Source: Nostoc sp. NMS2 (GTDB taxonomy: Bacteria; Cyanobacteriota; Cyanobacteriia; Cyanobacteriales; Nostocaceae). Taken from it: 52,257 nt of DNA. The position numbers were made by a program, and so were the translations under genes. The notes under the pieces are model-generated. The model saw nothing but the letters and a program-made list of their open reading frames with translations, ran no database searches and was not told the DNA's origin. The DNA lies in the NCBI RefSeq assembly GCF_017115105.1, contig NZ_JABXKH010000158.1:1-52257 (forward strand), read 5' to 3'. Shown piece after piece: positions 1 to 8,224 of the stretch (its first letter is position 1; each line of letters starts with the position of its first letter).

Positions 1-16
1 CCCGTCACAAAACTTA

Positions 17-47
17 ATTACGAATTACGAATTACGAATTACGAATT
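17..47. repeat. Heptanucleotide tandem repeat (ATTACGA)x4
   Basis: Four consecutive ATTACGA heptamers followed by ATT lie about 60 bp beyond the stop of the leftward hemN gene. The same heptamer array recurs at about 18639, 26239 and 28311. Short heptanucleotide tandem repeats of this type are characteristic of Nostoc/Anabaena intergenic DNA. Confidence 0.9.
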
Positions 48-109
48 ATTTAATCTTGGCATACATTTTTACCTGATAATTGGAGCGTTAGGAAGGAACA
101 ACGACTGGT

Positions 110-1492
110 TTAAATAGCACGAGAGAATTTTGTCTCTCGCATTTTTGTGTGAGTATCAAATATAACGGCAATATTTCTGACTAGTAATCTCCCGATGTCT
201 GTAATCTGGATCTGATTTTTTGATAAACTGACTAGACCATCAGCTTCTAGTGGTTTTAACGCCTCTAATTCCTCAGAGAAATATTCATCAAAGTTGATCT
301 GATATTTGTTTTCAATATCTTGTTTATGCAACTGGAAGTGAGACATAATACCCATGATTACATCCCTTCTGATAATATCATTTTGACTAAGCTTGACACC
401 TTTGCTAACAGGTAAATTACCTGATGCAATTGTCTGATAATAATCCTTTAATTCCTTGTGATTTTGAGCATAAGCATCTTCTAGCATACTGATGGATGTA
501 GAACCAAAGCCAAATAATTCTGTCTCCGCGTGGGTAGTGTAGCCCTGGAAATTGCGCTTTAGAGTGCCATTGCGTTGAGCGATCGCTAGTTCGTCATTAG
601 TTTTTGCAAAGTGATCCATCCCAATAAATAGATATTGGTTATTCGTTAATTCTTCAATAGTCATTTTCAGAATATCTAACTTTTCTTCGGCTGGTGGTAA
701 CGCCTCTTGAGGAATATTTTTTTGTGTTGGTTTAAGCCACGGTACATAGGCGAAGTTAAAGACAACAATTCGGTCAGGATCTAGTTCAATTGTCTTTTTC
801 ACCGTTTCTTGAAATGTCTCGCGGGTTTGATAGGGTAAACCATAAATTAGGTCTACATTCACACTCTCAAACTTAGCTTCTTTAACCCAACTCATGACAT
901 CAAAGAGCATTTCTTCTGGCTGAACACGATTTACAGCTACTTGAACTTGGCTATTAAAATCCTGAATGCCGAAACTAATGCGGTTAAATCCAATCTCTCT
1001 GAGAAAGAAAATGTAGTTTTTATCGATATAGCGGGGATTAATTTCAATTGAAATTTCTGCTTGTGGATCGATGTTGAAATAGCGATTGATATTTTTCCAT
1101 AAAAATTCTACTTGGTGATGATCCAAGTAATTAGGAGTACCGCCCCCCCAGTGGATTTGCAACACTTTTCTGTCTGGATCGATTAAAGCTGCGGTGTTTT
1201 TGATATCTTGAACCAAAGACTCTACATAAGGTTTAGCAATATTCTTGTTGTTGGAAATTACTGTGTTACAGCCGCAGAAATAGCAAGCACTTTGGCAAAA
1301 GGGAATGTGAAAATACAAACTCATAGGAGTTTGGCGTTGATTAGATGCTGCGATCGCGGCCTTAAAATCAGTTTCAGTGAATGTTTCGCTTAACTCTGTA
1401 GCGGGCGGGTAACTGGTATATCTAGGTGCGCGAGTGTCGTACTTTTGAATCAGATCTAGATCAAACTTGACATCAGGTAATAAAAAAACCAT
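110..1492 (-). CDS. hemN: Oxygen-independent coproporphyrinogen III oxidase (radical SAM)
   Basis: This 460-residue protein converts coproporphyrinogen III to protoporphyrinogen IX without oxygen, by S-adenosylmethionine radical chemistry, in haem and chlorophyll synthesis in the cytoplasm. The radical SAM cluster motif is C66-x3-C70-x2-C73, followed at once by a further Cys as in HemN. A GGGTP motif lies downstream and the N-terminal YDTRAPRYTSYPPA is the HemN signature. I place the start at the ATG of MVFLLPDV. The open frame continues 73 codons upstream, but that stretch only translates a G-rich minisatellite into Ser/Pro repeats and is not expected in the family. With this start the length fits HemN (about 455-465 residues). 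It stands alone and leftward, with the next leftward gene more than 560 bp upstream. Cyanobacteria usually also carry the oxygen-dependent HemF, so this copy probably serves low-oxygen conditions; that is inference. Confidence 0.93.
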   Translation of the reverse strand: MVFLLPDVKFDLDLIQKYDTRAPRYTSYPPATELSETFTETDFKAAIAASNQRQTPMSLYFHIPFCQSACYFCGCNTVISNNKNIAKPYVESLVQDIKNTAALIDPDRKVLQIHWGGGTPNYLDHHQVEFLWKNINRYFNIDPQAEISIEINPRYIDKNYIFFLREIGFNRISFGIQDFNSQVQVAVNRVQPEEMLFDVMSWVKEAKFESVNVDLIYGLPYQTRETFQETVKKTIELDPDRIVVFNFAYVPWLKPTQKNIPQEALPPAEEKLDILKMTIEELTNNQYLFIGMDHFAKTNDELAIAQRNGTLKRNFQGYTTHAETELFGFGSTSISMLEDAYAQNHKELKDYYQTIASGNLPVSKGVKLSQNDIIRRDVIMGIMSHFQLHKQDIENKYQINFDEYFSEELEALKPLEADGLVSLSKNQIQITDIGRLLVRNIAVIFDTHTKMRETKFSRAI

Positions 1493-1519
1493 TGAGTTGC
1501 TTTCCAGTGAATGTGTGAA

Positions 1520-1690
1520 GCGAGGGGGAGTGGGGAGTGGGGAGTGGGGAGCAGGGGCAGGGGAGCAGGGGGCAGGGGGAGATGAGGGAGATGAGGGGGA
1601 TGAGGGAGATGAGGGAGACAAGGGGGACAAGGGGGAATTATTGAATAGTCTCTTCCTTGTCTCCCCCCTCTTCCTTGTCTCCCTTGTCTC
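1520..1690. repeat. G-rich minisatellite upstream of hemN
   Basis: A purine-rich run of imperfect GGGGAGT, GGGGCA and GATGAGG units is followed by GACAAGGGG units. It sits directly upstream of the hemN start and keeps frames open on both strands, which creates false N-terminal extensions. The rest of 1493-2057 is AT-rich and contains no gene I can support. Similar G-rich units recur inside lysC (about 19204) and after the binding-protein gene at about 38200. Confidence 0.8.
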
Positions 1691-2057
1691 TTCTTCATGC
1701 CCAATTCCCAATTCCCAATTGTTATTCTAGGTTTAAAGAGGATCTGCATCAGTCTATCCAGCAAGTACCAATGCCGATGTAGATCCAGGTATTTTTATTT
1801 CTCCTAAGATTATTTAACTATTAATTTATATATAACTATAAAGATATTAGTATTTATTTATGTTTTTCTGATGCTCATGTTCAGGCACATTTCAGTTAAG
1901 TATTTGAGAATAACATAGATTAATAATAGCGATCGCTCAATTCAACCCTCCAGCTTTTTGTGTTAAAGGTGGGTTACTAGTGACCAAGTATATATTCATA
2001 CATGAAAATCGCACAGATCGATATTAATATTTCCTGATCTCAATAATTCAAGCAATT

Positions 2058-2477
2058 TCATACTCCTGCAAATCTAATCACCACATGAGCCAAGCTAATA
2101 AAGAAATTCAACACTTTCTCTGCTTGAATTGCAGCATCAATATCTCGTTTGATATTTTGCAGATCGGCAATAATTTGGTTGTGATCTGGACGCATCAAAA
2201 CTTGTGTGAACAGAGCGGCTGTCACTGCTCTTAGTGCATCCTGACATTGTTCAATAGCTTCAGAGAGGATATCAATAAGTTCCCAATTCTCTTCTTCTTC
2301 TGCTTGCAAAAGTGCAAATTGTAATCTAAAAAGGATGCTTTTTAGACTTTTTTCTGATTGTTGAAAAACTTGCAGGTCGATAGGTTTACCAGGAGATAGA
2401 TTTGCTATCGAATCAATGCTATCAATAATCTGTTTGATCTGTTCTTTAATTTTGTTGAGGCTAGTTGATGTAATCAT
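2058..2477 (-). CDS. Hypothetical small alpha-helical protein
   Basis: I do not recognise this 139-residue family. The sequence is rich in Ile, Leu, Gln and Glu, with no signal peptide or clear membrane segment, and is predicted to be almost entirely helical with coiled-coil-like spacing (for example KIKEQIKQIIDSID). It begins 14 bp after the stop of the upstream lipoprotein gene and has an AAGGAG ribosome site about 8 bp before its ATG, so the two are probably co-transcribed. A cytoplasmic partner of the lipoprotein is possible, but nothing in the sequence shows function. Confidence 0.7.
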   Translation of the reverse strand: MITSTSLNKIKEQIKQIIDSIDSIANLSPGKPIDLQVFQQSEKSLKSILFRLQFALLQAEEEENWELIDILSEAIEQCQDALRAVTAALFTQVLMRPDHNQIIADLQNIKRDIDAAIQAEKVLNFFISLAHVVIRFAGV

Positions 2478-2491
2478 TTTAAACTATCTCC

Positions 2492-3436
2492 TTACGATGA
2501 ACATTCGAGAGGTTGAGAATCAGAAGTTGCAGGCGGGAGATTCTGTCTTTGTTTGTTTAACATATCGTTCAAGATGGAATCTTCCTGAATTGCTGTTTGA
2601 ATCTCTTTAATCCTTACATTTACAGCAGTAATATCCGACCCAAAACTAGAAGCTATTCCTAAAATTGTGGTGATTTTTGCAACAACTTCATCAAAGCTTA
2701 CATCGTTGTATTTTTCGATGACTTGAGAAAGCTTTGCTCCTGTATCGGCTGTCAGTAAAAGTTTCGCTCTAGCTTGACAAATCATTTTTTTATCTTCTAT
2801 ATTGATGCTGAGTAACTCATCTAAAACTTGCTCAGACTGATTGAATATTTGTGTTTTATCTGCCTCAGAAGTCGCATTTTGAAATTGCGTTCTGAGCTTG
2901 CTAAACCGAAAAAGAATCACAACTCGATCTGGATTTTTCGGTGAGGGTGGATCTTGAGCAATCAGTTCAGCTAGAAGTAGCATTTTGACAGTTAATCGCC
3001 TAGAAGGTTCAGCCGCTCTAGTAACTGCACCCGCTTCAGTGCCTAATAACCCTGCTTGTTCAATATTGTTAAAAGTCTCGCCTGCTACGATATATTCTTG
3101 CTTGAGATCGTTGAGAACGTTATTAACAGGACTTGGCCGGGTATTTGTCTGAAGTTGGTTTTCAATTATATTCGATATTTTGTCTATATCAGCAAAGTCT
3201 ATATTGCGATCGCTTAAGAGTCTTTTTACCAGTCTTCGCCGTAGTTCAACAGTTGAGCGCGGTAGAGGATTGAGTTGATAGATAGTTTTGACAGATTCAA
3301 TTGCATCACTTGCCTGATTCTTAAAGTTCAGTGCTGTCAGTCGTAATACCGCCCTCCTCTCTGGACTGCAACCGCTTAGAGCGATACTCACTATCAAAAA
3401 AAGCAGGAAACTTTTTAATTGAACTGGATTTTTCAT
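2492..3436 (-). CDS. Hypothetical lipoprotein
   Basis: This 314-residue protein has an N-terminal signal (MKNPVQ, then a hydrophobic run) ending in a lipobox LSGC with Cys23, so it is expected to be a lipid-anchored exported protein. The mature part is hydrophilic and helical, with no enzymatic motif I recognise. It is the first gene of an apparent two-gene leftward unit with the 139-residue protein 14 bp downstream. Function is unknown. Confidence 0.75.
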   Translation of the reverse strand: MKNPVQLKSFLLFLIVSIALSGCSPERRAVLRLTALNFKNQASDAIESVKTIYQLNPLPRSTVELRRRLVKRLLSDRNIDFADIDKISNIIENQLQTNTRPSPVNNVLNDLKQEYIVAGETFNNIEQAGLLGTEAGAVTRAAEPSRRLTVKMLLLAELIAQDPPSPKNPDRVVILFRFSKLRTQFQNATSEADKTQIFNQSEQVLDELLSINIEDKKMICQARAKLLLTADTGAKLSQVIEKYNDVSFDEVVAKITTILGIASSFGSDITAVNVRIKEIQTAIQEDSILNDMLNKQRQNLPPATSDSQPLECSS

Positions 3437-3784
3437 GTCTTGGTTAAGTGGAATAGATATTCCCTACTAAGTACTGGCGTATTTCAGTGCTATTAAAGGA
3501 AAAATTTAACTTAATCTTATCCTTTTGTTGATTTGTTCTTAGTTGTGCAAAGACTTTTAATACAATATATTCTACTTAATAAGTATAAAATCTTGTATAA
3601 AAATTCGACTTAATCGTTAAAAAGCTTTACTGCTGGTAACTTTGGGTGATTTCAGCCAGAGCTTCAGTATACTTAACAATATTCATACCGGATTCTTAAA
3701 AATTCTATGTGATATTGTCAAAGTAGATTTAAATATTTCAGCCTGACTGTTTGGTATCGGACTCACGAAAACAGGATAAACTCT
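3437..3784. other. Divergent intergenic region, no gene seen
   Basis: This 348-bp AT-rich spacer lies between the leftward lipoprotein gene and the rightward multidomain gene, so it should hold divergent promoters. Several TATAAT-like hexamers are present around 3560-3600, but I cannot pick one with confidence. No RNA gene or repeat is evident. Confidence 0.4.
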
Positions 3785-6025
3785 ATGTATCGATTCCAGA
3801 TCAGTGCATACACGCAAACGGGTGAATCCATCGGTCTGGTCGGTTCCACTCCAGAGTTGGGACTGTGGGACATCAAAAAATGTGTCTACTTGCGTACAAG
3901 TGGTGATCGCTATCCTTCATGGTGGACAGATATTGACATTCAAGAGTCAGGCGGTCAACAGAGAGTTGAATACAAGTACGTGCTACTCGATGCCAACGGC
4001 AACCGATGGGAAAGCTTACTAGATACAAACCGATGGATACCGATTGATTCTAAGGATCGTTCCAACACAATTATTGTGGATGATGGTGTATTCGGTTATT
4101 TACAGCCTTACCCTTTTGGATACATTGAAAAATCAACTGTCAAGATGCCAGTGGAAGAAAGGGCTGAGAGACTCAAAATTGTGGTCATTGGCAGTTCCGT
4201 CGCATTAGGTCATAAAGCCTGGTTTTTGAAAGGTTGGGTCTGGTTGTTAGCACAGGCTTTAGAGCAAAAATATGGGCATCAACTCGTGAATGTGTCAGAG
4301 GTGGGGGCAAATGTCAGCAGAACGATCGCTCGATTTGGCTCAGTTGTCATCCCAGAACAACCAGATATCGTGATTATTGCCCTTTCTCTGGGCAACGAAG
4401 GGTTAGCTTATTCCCCCCCTCACGAACGGCGGGCAGTACAGCGACGGTTTGAAAGTGGCTTGCAGCAGCTGGTGAAAATGACGCGAGACATCGGCGCAAT
4501 TCCGATTCTGGGCGGTGTCTATCCCAATGGTGACTATTCCCTGGAACATTACTGGCTGCTCCGAGACACACACAAGCGGATGCTAAGTTGGGACGTAACT
4601 GTATTGGATTGGTTGGCAGCCGTGGATGATGGACAAGGACGATGGAAAGCGGGGATATCCTTCGATCCGGCTCACCCAAACACCAACGGTCATAGCCTTA
4701 TGTATAAGCAGATCGACCAGCACCTATTCGACATCCACAAAGACGAATTGGCAAAAGAAAAACAACGCTTCCAGCAACCGAATGAATTTCCCATCTACTT
4801 TGACAATGCTGGCTTTCATATCTCCGTCTGTATCGAAGAGAAGCGTTTACGGTTCGTTAATCCATCACAATACAGCTACACCATCGCTCCCAATTGGCAA
4901 GAATTGCAAACTGCATTACAAAGTAGGGCAAGATTGATACCAGGTATTTACATTGCAAAGTCTGTCAAGCCAGGGATACTCCCCTTCTTCGCTGTGCAAG
5001 AAGATGGCGCGATCGCAACTACAATAAATATTCCCCCTGGTGCAGACTTAGAATATAGCGCCGCCTTCAATCTTTTTTCGCCGAACAACTTACAAGTTTT
5101 GTTTTATGACGGGAATCTGGGGATTTTGCAAGCGGACGAACAACACCTCTGGATAATCAACGAATCAGATAACGAGTACAATATCCAACCCATGTGGACG
5201 GAGGTTTGCAACGCACTTAAAGCCATGCCATCGGGTGTTTATGAAGATCCGCTTCATCCTGACATTCCCTTTCGCACCATGATGATTAGCAAAGAGGGGC
5301 TAGAAAGCCGGGTGAAAGCACCAGCTAAGTCTGCGGTGTTTTTCCAATACAAATGTCAGTTATCGGATATTAGCCGTGTCGCTATTCTTCCCCTTGGCGA
5401 TCGCTGTGCCGTCCGCATGATGCTATATAAAATGGAGTACGATGGCCCTGCTTTTCCCTTTGATTTAACGCGCACCACTAATATTGCAGATGTTGCGGAT
5501 GCGATCGAAAACGGTTTTTATGATATGTGGAATCCTGCTTTCCTACACTACAGCCCGGATGCAGGCAGAATTTACCATAGTAAATGGTCAGGTCTATCCT
5601 TTGCCCATGAAGTTGAGGAGACAGACGACCCGACGAGCGATATGTCTCCCGTCCATGAACGGATGCGCGTTCGATACACAGCACGTTCTGAAAGGTTTTG
5701 GTACGCATTGCAGCACTGCGACAAAGTGCTTTTTGTTCGTACAGGAATTAGCGATCGCGGTGGTGTGATAGATTTAGTCAACAAGCTGCAAAAACAATGC
5801 CATGGAAAGCCATTTCATCTCTTGCTTCTTTCTCCTCAAAGCGATGATGAGTTTTTAGACCTTCCTAATGTGCTGCACTACAATGTGGAGTTTAATCCCG
5901 ATCGCATGTATGACGATTTGGGACATTGGATGTATTGCACAGAGGTAATGCGAGCAATTCTGCAATCCCTTGGGGTGTCTAGTAAAAACCTCTTTTGGTG
6001 TCCGCCTAAGATACCGAAGGGGTGA
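3785..6025 (+). CDS. CBM20 / SGNH hydrolase / DUF1796 multidomain protein
   Basis: The 746-residue protein joins three modules. Residues about 1-105 look like a CBM20 starch-binding domain (GSTPELGLWD, then WWTDIDI and VEYKYVLLD). Residues about 130-325 look like an SGNH/GDSL esterase: GSSVALG with the candidate nucleophile Ser near 136, the block II Gly in EVGANVS, LGNEG for the oxyanion Asn, and DPAHPNTNGH for the Asp/His pair. Two repeated beta-rich segments follow (about 340-510). From about 535 the protein matches DUF1796, a putative papain-like cysteine peptidase family (LPLGDRCAVRMML, then GPAFPFDLTRT, and a downstream His). No signal peptide is seen. The CBM suggests glycogen or polysaccharide association and esterase action on a glucan or glycolipid, which is inference. 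The last residues come from a sequence that recurs at 7569, so the 3' end has been rearranged. Confidence 0.75.
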   Translation: MYRFQISAYTQTGESIGLVGSTPELGLWDIKKCVYLRTSGDRYPSWWTDIDIQESGGQQRVEYKYVLLDANGNRWESLLDTNRWIPIDSKDRSNTIIVDDGVFGYLQPYPFGYIEKSTVKMPVEERAERLKIVVIGSSVALGHKAWFLKGWVWLLAQALEQKYGHQLVNVSEVGANVSRTIARFGSVVIPEQPDIVIIALSLGNEGLAYSPPHERRAVQRRFESGLQQLVKMTRDIGAIPILGGVYPNGDYSLEHYWLLRDTHKRMLSWDVTVLDWLAAVDDGQGRWKAGISFDPAHPNTNGHSLMYKQIDQHLFDIHKDELAKEKQRFQQPNEFPIYFDNAGFHISVCIEEKRLRFVNPSQYSYTIAPNWQELQTALQSRARLIPGIYIAKSVKPGILPFFAVQEDGAIATTINIPPGADLEYSAAFNLFSPNNLQVLFYDGNLGILQADEQHLWIINESDNEYNIQPMWTEVCNALKAMPSGVYEDPLHPDIPFRTMMISKEGLESRVKAPAKSAVFFQYKCQLSDISRVAILPLGDRCAVRMMLYKMEYDGPAFPFDLTRTTNIADVADAIENGFYDMWNPAFLHYSPDAGRIYHSKWSGLSFAHEVEETDDPTSDMSPVHERMRVRYTARSERFWYALQHCDKVLFVRTGISDRGGVIDLVNKLQKQCHGKPFHLLLLSPQSDDEFLDLPNVLHYNVEFNPDRMYDDLGHWMYCTEVMRAILQSLGVSSKNLFWCPPKIPKG

Positions 6026-6038
6026 GAAACTGGGTAGA

Positions 6039-6122
6039 GGCGAACTCATTTGTTATTTCGGCGAACTCATTTGTTATTTCGGCGAACTCATTTGCGATTT
6101 CGGCGAACTCATTTGCGATTTC
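6039..6122. repeat. 21-bp tandem repeat, 4 units
   Basis: Four head-to-tail 21-bp units begin with GGCGAACTCATTTG and end with GATTTC or TATTTC. Two units carry TTATTTC and two carry CGATTTC. The array follows the stop of the multidomain gene by 13 bp. It is not translated in the annotated frame. Confidence 0.95.
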
Positions 6123-6209
6123 GGTGACTGGGTTGTTTGAGTTTTTCAACTTAACGTGAGTTGGTTATAACGCAATACAGTTCAGTTAGCGTCAAAAACC
6201 ATAAACTGC

Positions 6210-6283
6210 GTAGGTTGGGTGGAGGAACGAAACCCAACATTTTCGAGGGTTTGTTGGGTTTCACTACGTTCCACCCAACCTAC
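6210..6283. repeat. Palindromic GTAGGTTGGGT repeat
   Basis: A long imperfect hairpin: GTAGGTTGGGTGGAGGAACG at the left, CCACCCAACCTAC at the right, and internal arms AAACCCAACA / TGTTGGGTTT. The same family occurs at 7486, 8155 (left half only), 15863, 32580 and 48516. Such dispersed palindromes are typical of Nostoc intergenic DNA. Confidence 0.9.
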
Positions 6284-6368
6284 GATTATCTATTGTCACA
6301 CAAACAAATTGAAGCTACATAACCTTCTCAATCACCCCAGATAGACCGCAACACCCAACAGATAACTT

Positions 6369-6560
6369 TTAGCTAGTTGGGTAAAGCGACTTGCTATGCA
6401 GACGACTGGGTTGTTTGAGTGGCTGTGAAATGATCTGCCGATTACTTGCAGCTTGCTTTTGTCGCAAATCATCGCAAATTGCTTGTAAGTCGTAGTTGAA
6501 AGCCTTTGCGTGTTCTTCTCGAATTTTATAAATCTCTTCAAGAATTTCATCTTTCCACAT
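6369..6560 (-). CDS. Small antitoxin-like protein, copy 1
   Basis: A 63-residue protein beginning MWKDEILEEIYKIREEHA, with a charged helical N-terminus and an unstructured tail. The ATG lies two bases after the TAG that ends a remnant of a PIN-domain reading frame, so the small gene was originally the downstream partner in a PIN-toxin pair. A second nearly identical copy is at 7740-7931. As I recall the family, this small protein commonly follows a PIN-type gene in cyanobacteria; the pairing here is read from the sequence, while an antitoxin role is inference. The upstream in-frame ATG (MYTLRTNGRV) overlaps the PIN tail in another frame and is unlikely to be used. Confidence 0.55.
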   Translation of the reverse strand: MWKDEILEEIYKIREEHAKAFNYDLQAICDDLRQKQAASNRQIISQPLKQPSRLHSKSLYPTS

Positions 6561-6625
6561 ATCTACTCTCCCATTAGTTCGTAGGGTGTACAAAGGGTTG
6601 GCAACTCGTATCCGGCATCAAGACT
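6561..6625 (-). pseudogene. PIN-domain toxin 3' remnant, copy 1
   Basis: Reading leftward, this codes SLDAGYELPTLCTPYELMGE and a TAG. It is the extreme C-terminus of the PIN-domain protein seen in longer form at 7933-8095. Upstream sequence diverges into unrelated DNA, so only about 20 codons survive. Confidence 0.6.
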
Positions 6626-6668
6626 ACATTGGGTTTTTAGATAATCATTTGGAGAGTAACACCCAAAT

Positions 6669-7415
6669 TTAAACATCATTAGTTAATACTGAGGCAAGGT
6701 GAGCAGGACGAGACAAGTGTGGGCAATGTCCTCCAGGCAGTTCTATAGCATCAACTCCCAAGCGCCTACGTGCAGCGTAGTGTGACCATGCAGGAGAGAT
6801 TATCAGGTCATCACTACAAAAAATATATTTATACTCTACATTTGGTAAAGCATTCAGGGGATTAACCTCAAAAATATATGCCATTGATTGCTGCAAACGT
6901 CTTTTTGATAGTGCCCAGCGCATGACATCCGGCTGACAATCTTGATAAAAAAATTCCATCAACACTGCTTCATCTGAAAAGTTTTTACCAGCAGAAATTG
7001 AATTAAATATATAAGGTTCATCATCAAATTGTTCGAGTTTACCTGACTCTTTTGGTTCGTAATTTAATGATTTGAGGCTATCAGAATCAAGATGATGAGA
7101 AAATTGGTCAAGTGTACTGGTTCCTGGGTATGGAATAAGCGCGGTAAGGAATACTAGTTGACGTACTTGACGCGCTTGGGCAACAAGGGGAATAACAGTA
7201 CCAGCCATTGAGTGACCAACCAGCACAATATCATCATCAGTTTGTGGAAGCGCTTGCAATACTACATCTGCAAATTGCGATAAACTTGCAGACGCATCTT
7301 CAATTGGCAAATCCATTGCTACTGTTTTGTGACCTTGCGCTTCTAAATAAGGAATTAACAAATCCCAACACCAAGCGCCTTGGAAAGCGCCATGAACTAG
7401 ACAAAAAAGACTCAT
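6669..7415 (-). CDS. Alpha/beta hydrolase fold protein
   Basis: This 248-residue soluble hydrolase resembles the short plant-esterase/pyrethroid-hydrolase-like group. Visible elements are the oxyanion-side motif LVHGAFQGAW near the N-terminus, the nucleophile elbow GHSMAG (Ser near residue 68), an Asp in YIFCSDDLI and the catalytic His in PGGHCPHLSRP. The length is normal for the group and no signal peptide is seen. It is flanked on both sides by copies of the same toxin-antitoxin remnant, so it may have been carried in with a duplicated segment. The substrate cannot be told; an ester or amide of a small molecule is likely. Confidence 0.8.
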   Translation of the reverse strand: MSLFCLVHGAFQGAWCWDLLIPYLEAQGHKTVAMDLPIEDASASLSQFADVVLQALPQTDDDIVLVGHSMAGTVIPLVAQARQVRQLVFLTALIPYPGTSTLDQFSHHLDSDSLKSLNYEPKESGKLEQFDDEPYIFNSISAGKNFSDEAVLMEFFYQDCQPDVMRWALSKRRLQQSMAYIFEVNPLNALPNVEYKYIFCSDDLIISPAWSHYAARRRLGVDAIELPGGHCPHLSRPAHLASVLTNDV

Positions 7416-7485
7416 AGCGATTTTAAGTTTTTTGAATTTTACTTATCTTCTAGTGACGTGTCAAGCCTAAATTTGTGCATTAGAC

Positions 7486-7560
7486 GTAGGTTGGGTTGAA
7501 CGAAGTGAAACCCAACATGGATAAGAGTGTTGGGTAACGCATTGCCTCAACCCAACCTAC
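7486..7560. repeat. Palindromic GTAGGTTGGGT repeat
   Basis: Second copy of the palindromic family, with GTAGGTTGGGTTGAACGAAG on the left and CAACCCAACCTAC on the right. It is followed within 10 bp by CTAAGATACCGAAGGGGTG, which is also the 3' end of the multidomain gene at 6006. The rest of 7416-7739 contains no gene I can support. Confidence 0.9.
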
Positions 7561-7739
7561 AATTTTTTGCTAAGATACCGAAGGGGTGAGAAATTAGTTA
7601 GTGGCGATCGCTTTTCGACTACTTAAACCCTTCGATATAATGAGGGTTGGTAGTCTAACGGCTAGCTTTACGGGCGGCAGATAAAATGTAACTCAGCATC
7701 AGCGTATATCTACCGTCCGTAACGCTCAACAGATAACTT

Positions 7740-7931
7740 TTAGCTAGTTGGGTGCAGCGATTTGCTATGGCGCGGACTGGGTTGTTTGAGTGGCTGTGAA
7801 ATGATCTGCCGATTACTTACAGCTTGTTTTTGTCGCAAATCATCACAAATTGTTTGTAAATCGTAGTTGAAAGCCTTTGCATGTTCTTCTCTAATTCTAT
7901 AAATCTCTTCAAGAATTTCATCTTTCCACAT
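7740..7931 (-). CDS. Small antitoxin-like protein, copy 2
   Basis: A 63-residue near-duplicate of the protein at 6369-6560, with only scattered substitutions (for example KIREEH to RIREEH). The ATG of MWKDEILEEIYRIREEHA lies two bases after the TAG of a PIN-domain fragment. The flanking DNA (GTTGGGT, AACTTTTAGCTAG and so on) is shared with copy 1, so a block of about 260 bp was duplicated. The matching toxin is a fragment, so the gene is an orphan. Function is inferred only from arrangement. Confidence 0.55.
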   Translation of the reverse strand: MWKDEILEEIYRIREEHAKAFNYDLQTICDDLRQKQAVSNRQIISQPLKQPSPRHSKSLHPTS

Positions 7932-7932
7932 A

Positions 7933-8095
7933 TCTACTCTCCCATTGGTTCGTAGGGTGTACAAAGGGTTGGCAACTCGTATCCGGCGTCAAGACTGATT
8001 TGGGCTAGCTTCTTCTGGATTTGAGCATTGGCAATATGCTTAGAGTTCCACGTTAACAGATAGTCCAATCCGTAAACTGTGTAAACAGTTTCGCT
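7933..8095 (-). pseudogene. PIN-domain toxin C-terminal fragment
   Basis: Leftward translation from an ATG at 8095 gives MSETVYTVYGLDYLLTWNSK, then HIANAQIQKKLAQISLDAG, YELPTLCTPYEPMGE and a stop. The LLTWN-K-HIANA and CTP-E-MGE patterns match the C-terminal third of a cyanobacterial PIN-domain (VapC-like) protein. The N-terminal part with the first catalytic Asp is absent, so this is a broken toxin gene directly upstream of the small antitoxin-like gene. Confidence 0.65.
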
Positions 8096-8154
8096 CATCT
8101 GGTATTAAGCTGTTAACTTTCTCATGTTATCCGAAGTCAAAAACCATAAACTGC

Positions 8155-8193
8155 GTAGGTTGGGTTGAGGAAAGAAACCCAAGCGTATTGGGT
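8155..8193. repeat. Half copy of GTAGGTTGGGT palindrome
   Basis: Only the left arm and the first internal arm of the palindrome remain (GTAGGTTGGGTTGAGGAAAG, then AAACCCAA). The preceding AAAACCATAAACTGC is identical to the sequence before the copy at 6210, which indicates that the duplicated segment included this flank. Confidence 0.75.
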
Positions 8194-8224
8194 TATAACG
8201 GTGAAGTTTAATTGCTGCCATTCC

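Noticed and set aside
6039..6122. Possible CRISPR array at the 21-bp repeats.
   Set aside because: Units are contiguous with no spacers, only four are present, and no cas genes lie nearby. The same applies to 11851 and 38331.
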